A stretch of DNA of 8,248 nt from an uncultured Opitutia bacterium (lineage in GTDB: Bacteria > Verrucomicrobiota > Verrucomicrobiia > Opitutales > UBA953): NCBI GenBank assembly GCA_903882335.1, contig CAIRWP010000062.1, forward strand, positions 1 through 8,248, in the 5' to 3' direction. The position numbers and the translations under genes were made by a program. Under the pieces are notes generated by a model, which saw only the letters and a program-made list of their open reading frames with translations, had not been told where the DNA came from and made no database searches. Positions 6,444-8,248 of this stretch are shown here, in pieces. The first letter of the stretch is position 1. Every line of letters starts with the position of its first letter.

Positions 6444-7169
6444 ATGCGCCGCGTCCTGCTCATCGCCGGCGTCCTCGCGACGGTCGGTCTGGTCGCTCTC
6501 CTCCTCGCGGTCGAGGTGTTCGCGGACCATCGTCGCCGTTTCACCGGTGAGCTCCCGCGGGCCTTGCCGACCGTGGTCGCCGGCTGGGTGCGGCGCGACG
6601 TCCCCGTCGCGGTCGGCTCCGCGGCCGCCGCCAACGTGCAGGGCATCCTGAACTATTCGCAGGTCGCGCAGGCGGTCTACGCCAAGGACGGGCTGCAGAT
6701 CCTCGTCTACGTCGCCTACTGGGAGCCCGGCAAGGTCTCGGTCGTGGACGCCGGTTCCCACAACCCGGATTCCTGCTGGGTCAACAACGGCTGCGTGCGC
6801 ACCGACCGGCGCTACGCCGTGTCCGCCCGGCTCGGCGAGCGCGCCTTGCTTCCCTATGAGGCCGGCGCTTACCTGGTGCCGCGCGGCGGCCTGCAGCATG
6901 TCGCCTTCTGGCATCTCGTGAACGGGGAGCCCAACCGTTATGAAGCGCAGGAGCAAGGTTGGCGCGACGGCCTGATCGGCCGGCTGGAGCGCCTGCCCCT
7001 CCTGCTCAAGGACATCCGCGTCCACGGGCTCAACCAGAAGAGCGAGCAGATGTTCATCCGCCTCTCCTCGCCGACGCCCTTCCCCGAACTCCTTGCGCGC
7101 CAGGATGTCCAGGCGCTGCTGCGGGAGCTCGATGGGCTCGGGATCTTCCCCGACCGCCCCTGGCGCTGA
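6444..7169 (+). CDS. EpsI/DUF3485-like exosortase-associated membrane-anchored protein
   Basis: This 241-residue protein has one N-terminal membrane anchor (about residues 4-24, preceded by two Arg) and an otherwise soluble domain, so it probably faces the periplasm. The soluble part follows the EpsI pattern: LPRALPTVVAGWVRRDVPV at about 37-55, then a strand QILVYVAYWEPGK, then AGSHNPDSCWVNNGC (103-117). The last corresponds to the conserved His-x-Pro-x-x-Cys-Trp region of EpsI proteins, with H106 and C111. EpsI is known as a domain fused to, or encoded next to, exosortases and as a factor for exopolysaccharide production in Methylobacillus; its biochemical role is unknown. No exosortase is encoded in this window. 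The gene starts one base after the acyltransferase stop. A fast-diverging family makes the assignment less than certain; an unrelated periplasmic polysaccharide accessory protein is the alternative. Confidence 0.72.
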   Translation: MRRVLLIAGVLATVGLVALLLAVEVFADHRRRFTGELPRALPTVVAGWVRRDVPVAVGSAAAANVQGILNYSQVAQAVYAKDGLQILVYVAYWEPGKVSVVDAGSHNPDSCWVNNGCVRTDRRYAVSARLGERALLPYEAGAYLVPRGGLQHVAFWHLVNGEPNRYEAQEQGWRDGLIGRLERLPLLLKDIRVHGLNQKSEQMFIRLSSPTPFPELLARQDVQALLRELDGLGIFPDRPWR

Positions 7170-7180
7170 ACCCCTCTCCC

Positions 7181-8248
7181 ATGTCCCGCATCTACCTTTC
7201 CCCGCCCGACGTCGGCACCGCCGAGGTCGAGTTCGTCCTGGAGGCGTTCGAGGCCAACTGGGTCGCCCCGGTCGGGCCGCACCTCGACGCCTTCGAGCTG
7301 GAGTTCGCGGCCTTGGTCGGCTCGCCGCACGCCGTCGCGCTCTCGTCCGGCACCGCCGCCTTGCACCTGGCCCTCCGTCTCGCCGGCGTCGGGCCCGGCG
7401 ACGAGGTCCTCTGCTCGGACCTCACCTTCATCGCCTCGGCCGCGCCGATCACCTACCTCGGCGCCCGCCCGGTCTTCATCGACAGCGAGGAGCGCAGCTG
7501 GAACATGGACCCGGCGCTCGCCTGTGCCGCCATCGAGGCGAAGGCCCGCGCCGGCCGGCCGCCGAAAGCCCTCGTGCTCGTCCACCTTTACGGTCAGTCG
7601 GCCGACATCACCCCGATCCAGGCATGCTGCGAGCGGCACGGCGTGAAGCTCATCGAGGACGCCGCCGAGGCCTTAGGCGCGACGTACGGGGACCGCTGTC
7701 CGGGCTCGATCGGCTGGGCTGGCATCCACTCCTTCAACGGCAACAAGATTATCACGACCTCCGGCGGCGGGATGCTGGTGACGGCCGACGCCGCGATGGC
7801 GACGCAGGCGCGTTTCCTCGCCACGCAGGCGCGCGACCCCGCGCCGCACTACCAGCACGCGACCATCGGTTATAACTACCGCCTCTCCAATATCTGCGCG
7901 GGTATCGGCCGCGGCCAGCTGCTCCGTCTCGCCAGCAAGGTCACGCGCCGCCGCGCCCATTTCCGCGCCTACCAGCAGGCGCTCGGCGACCTGCCCGGGG
8001 TCACCTTCCAGCCGGAGGCGCCCTGGGGGCAGTCGACGCGCTGGCTGACCTGCCTGACCATCGATCCCGCGGTCGCCGGCCGCGATCGCGAGGACGTGCG
8101 GCTGGCCCTCGAGGCGGCCGACATCGAGTCGCGCCCGCTGTGGAAACCGCTCCACCTGCAGCCGGTCTTCGCCGGGGTCGAGTCGCACGGTGGCGCCGTC
8201 GGTGAACGCCTCTTCGCCCAAGGCCTCTGCCTGCCGTCCGGCTCCGGC
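7181..8248 (+). CDS. DegT/DnrJ/EryC1/StrS aminotransferase, PglE/EpsN-like (3' end cut by window)
   Basis: The frame is open for 356 codons from ATG 7181 to the window edge. It is a PLP-dependent fold type I sugar aminotransferase that moves an amino group, usually from glutamate, onto a nucleotide-linked keto sugar. SSGTAALHLAL (55-65) binds the PLP phosphate, IEDAAEALGA (158-167) supplies the Asp (D160) for the pyridine nitrogen, and FNGNKIITTSGGGM (185-198) holds K189, the Schiff-base lysine. IGYNYRLSNI (229-238) is the usual downstream motif. The FNGNKIITTSGGG phrase is characteristic of the PglE/EpsN branch that makes 4-amino-4,6-dideoxy-HexNAc precursors. The end CLPSGSG is the normal LPS(G/S) motif, so only about 15-30 residues should be missing. 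It follows the EpsI-like gene by 11 bases with a pyrimidine-rich leader (CCCCTCTCCC) and no Shine-Dalgarno. It should supply the amine used by the PglD-like enzyme. Confidence 0.93.
   Translation, partial: MSRIYLSPPDVGTAEVEFVLEAFEANWVAPVGPHLDAFELEFAALVGSPHAVALSSGTAALHLALRLAGVGPGDEVLCSDLTFIASAAPITYLGARPVFIDSEERSWNMDPALACAAIEAKARAGRPPKALVLVHLYGQSADITPIQACCERHGVKLIEDAAEALGATYGDRCPGSIGWAGIHSFNGNKIITTSGGGMLVTADAAMATQARFLATQARDPAPHYQHATIGYNYRLSNICAGIGRGQLLRLASKVTRRRAHFRAYQQALGDLPGVTFQPEAPWGQSTRWLTCLTIDPAVAGRDREDVRLALEAADIESRPLWKPLHLQPVFAGVESHGGAVGERLFAQGLCLPSGSG

Noticed and set aside
1..8248. CRISPR arrays, tRNA or rRNA genes, transposases, long repeats
   Set aside because: Read through on both strands; coding sequence occupies almost every base and no repeat-spacer pattern, transposase motif or tRNA-like fold was seen.

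Overview
The window is one stretch of G+C-rich bacterial DNA with every supported gene on the + strand and almost no intergenic space; the longest gap is 13 bases and two gene junctions are ATGA stop/start overlaps. It reads as the interior of a single operon for a surface polysaccharide (O-antigen, capsule or exopolysaccharide). The high G+C, the frequent lack of Shine-Dalgarno motifs and the presence of an EpsI-type (exosortase-associated) protein would fit a Verrucomicrobiota member such as an Opitutales relative. A proteobacterium cannot be excluded from the sequence alone.

Layout from left to right: the last 21 codons of an upstream gene (possibly an AMP-forming ligase, weak); a polytopic membrane protein resembling Wzy-type repeat-unit polymerases (69-1430); a GT4-type glycosyltransferase (1427-2605); a class II glutamine amidotransferase of the asparagine synthetase B family (2608-4500); a FabH-like ketoacyl-ACP synthase III with intact Cys-His-Asn residues (4514-5590); a 75-residue acyl carrier protein (5587-5814); a PglD/NeuD-like left-handed beta-helix acyltransferase (5816-6442); an EpsI/DUF3485-like membrane-anchored protein (6444-7169); and a DegT/PglE/EpsN-like sugar aminotransferase that runs off the right edge (7181-8248).

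Inferred joint function: the aminotransferase would place an amino group on a nucleotide-linked 4-keto-6-deoxy sugar, and the PglD-like enzyme would acylate that amine. The ketoacyl synthase and the private carrier protein lying immediately upstream suggest that the acyl donor is a purpose-built acyl-ACP and not simply acetyl-CoA. The glycosyltransferase builds the repeat unit, the AsnB-like enzyme may amidate a sugar carboxyl, and the Wzy-like protein polymerises the repeats. The EpsI-like protein links the locus to exosortase/EPS systems, although no exosortase lies in this window. The sugar 4,6-dehydratase, flippase, initiating transferase and any ketoacyl reductase are not here and would have to lie outside.

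No RNA genes, insertion sequences, CRISPR arrays, convincing promoters or terminators were seen.
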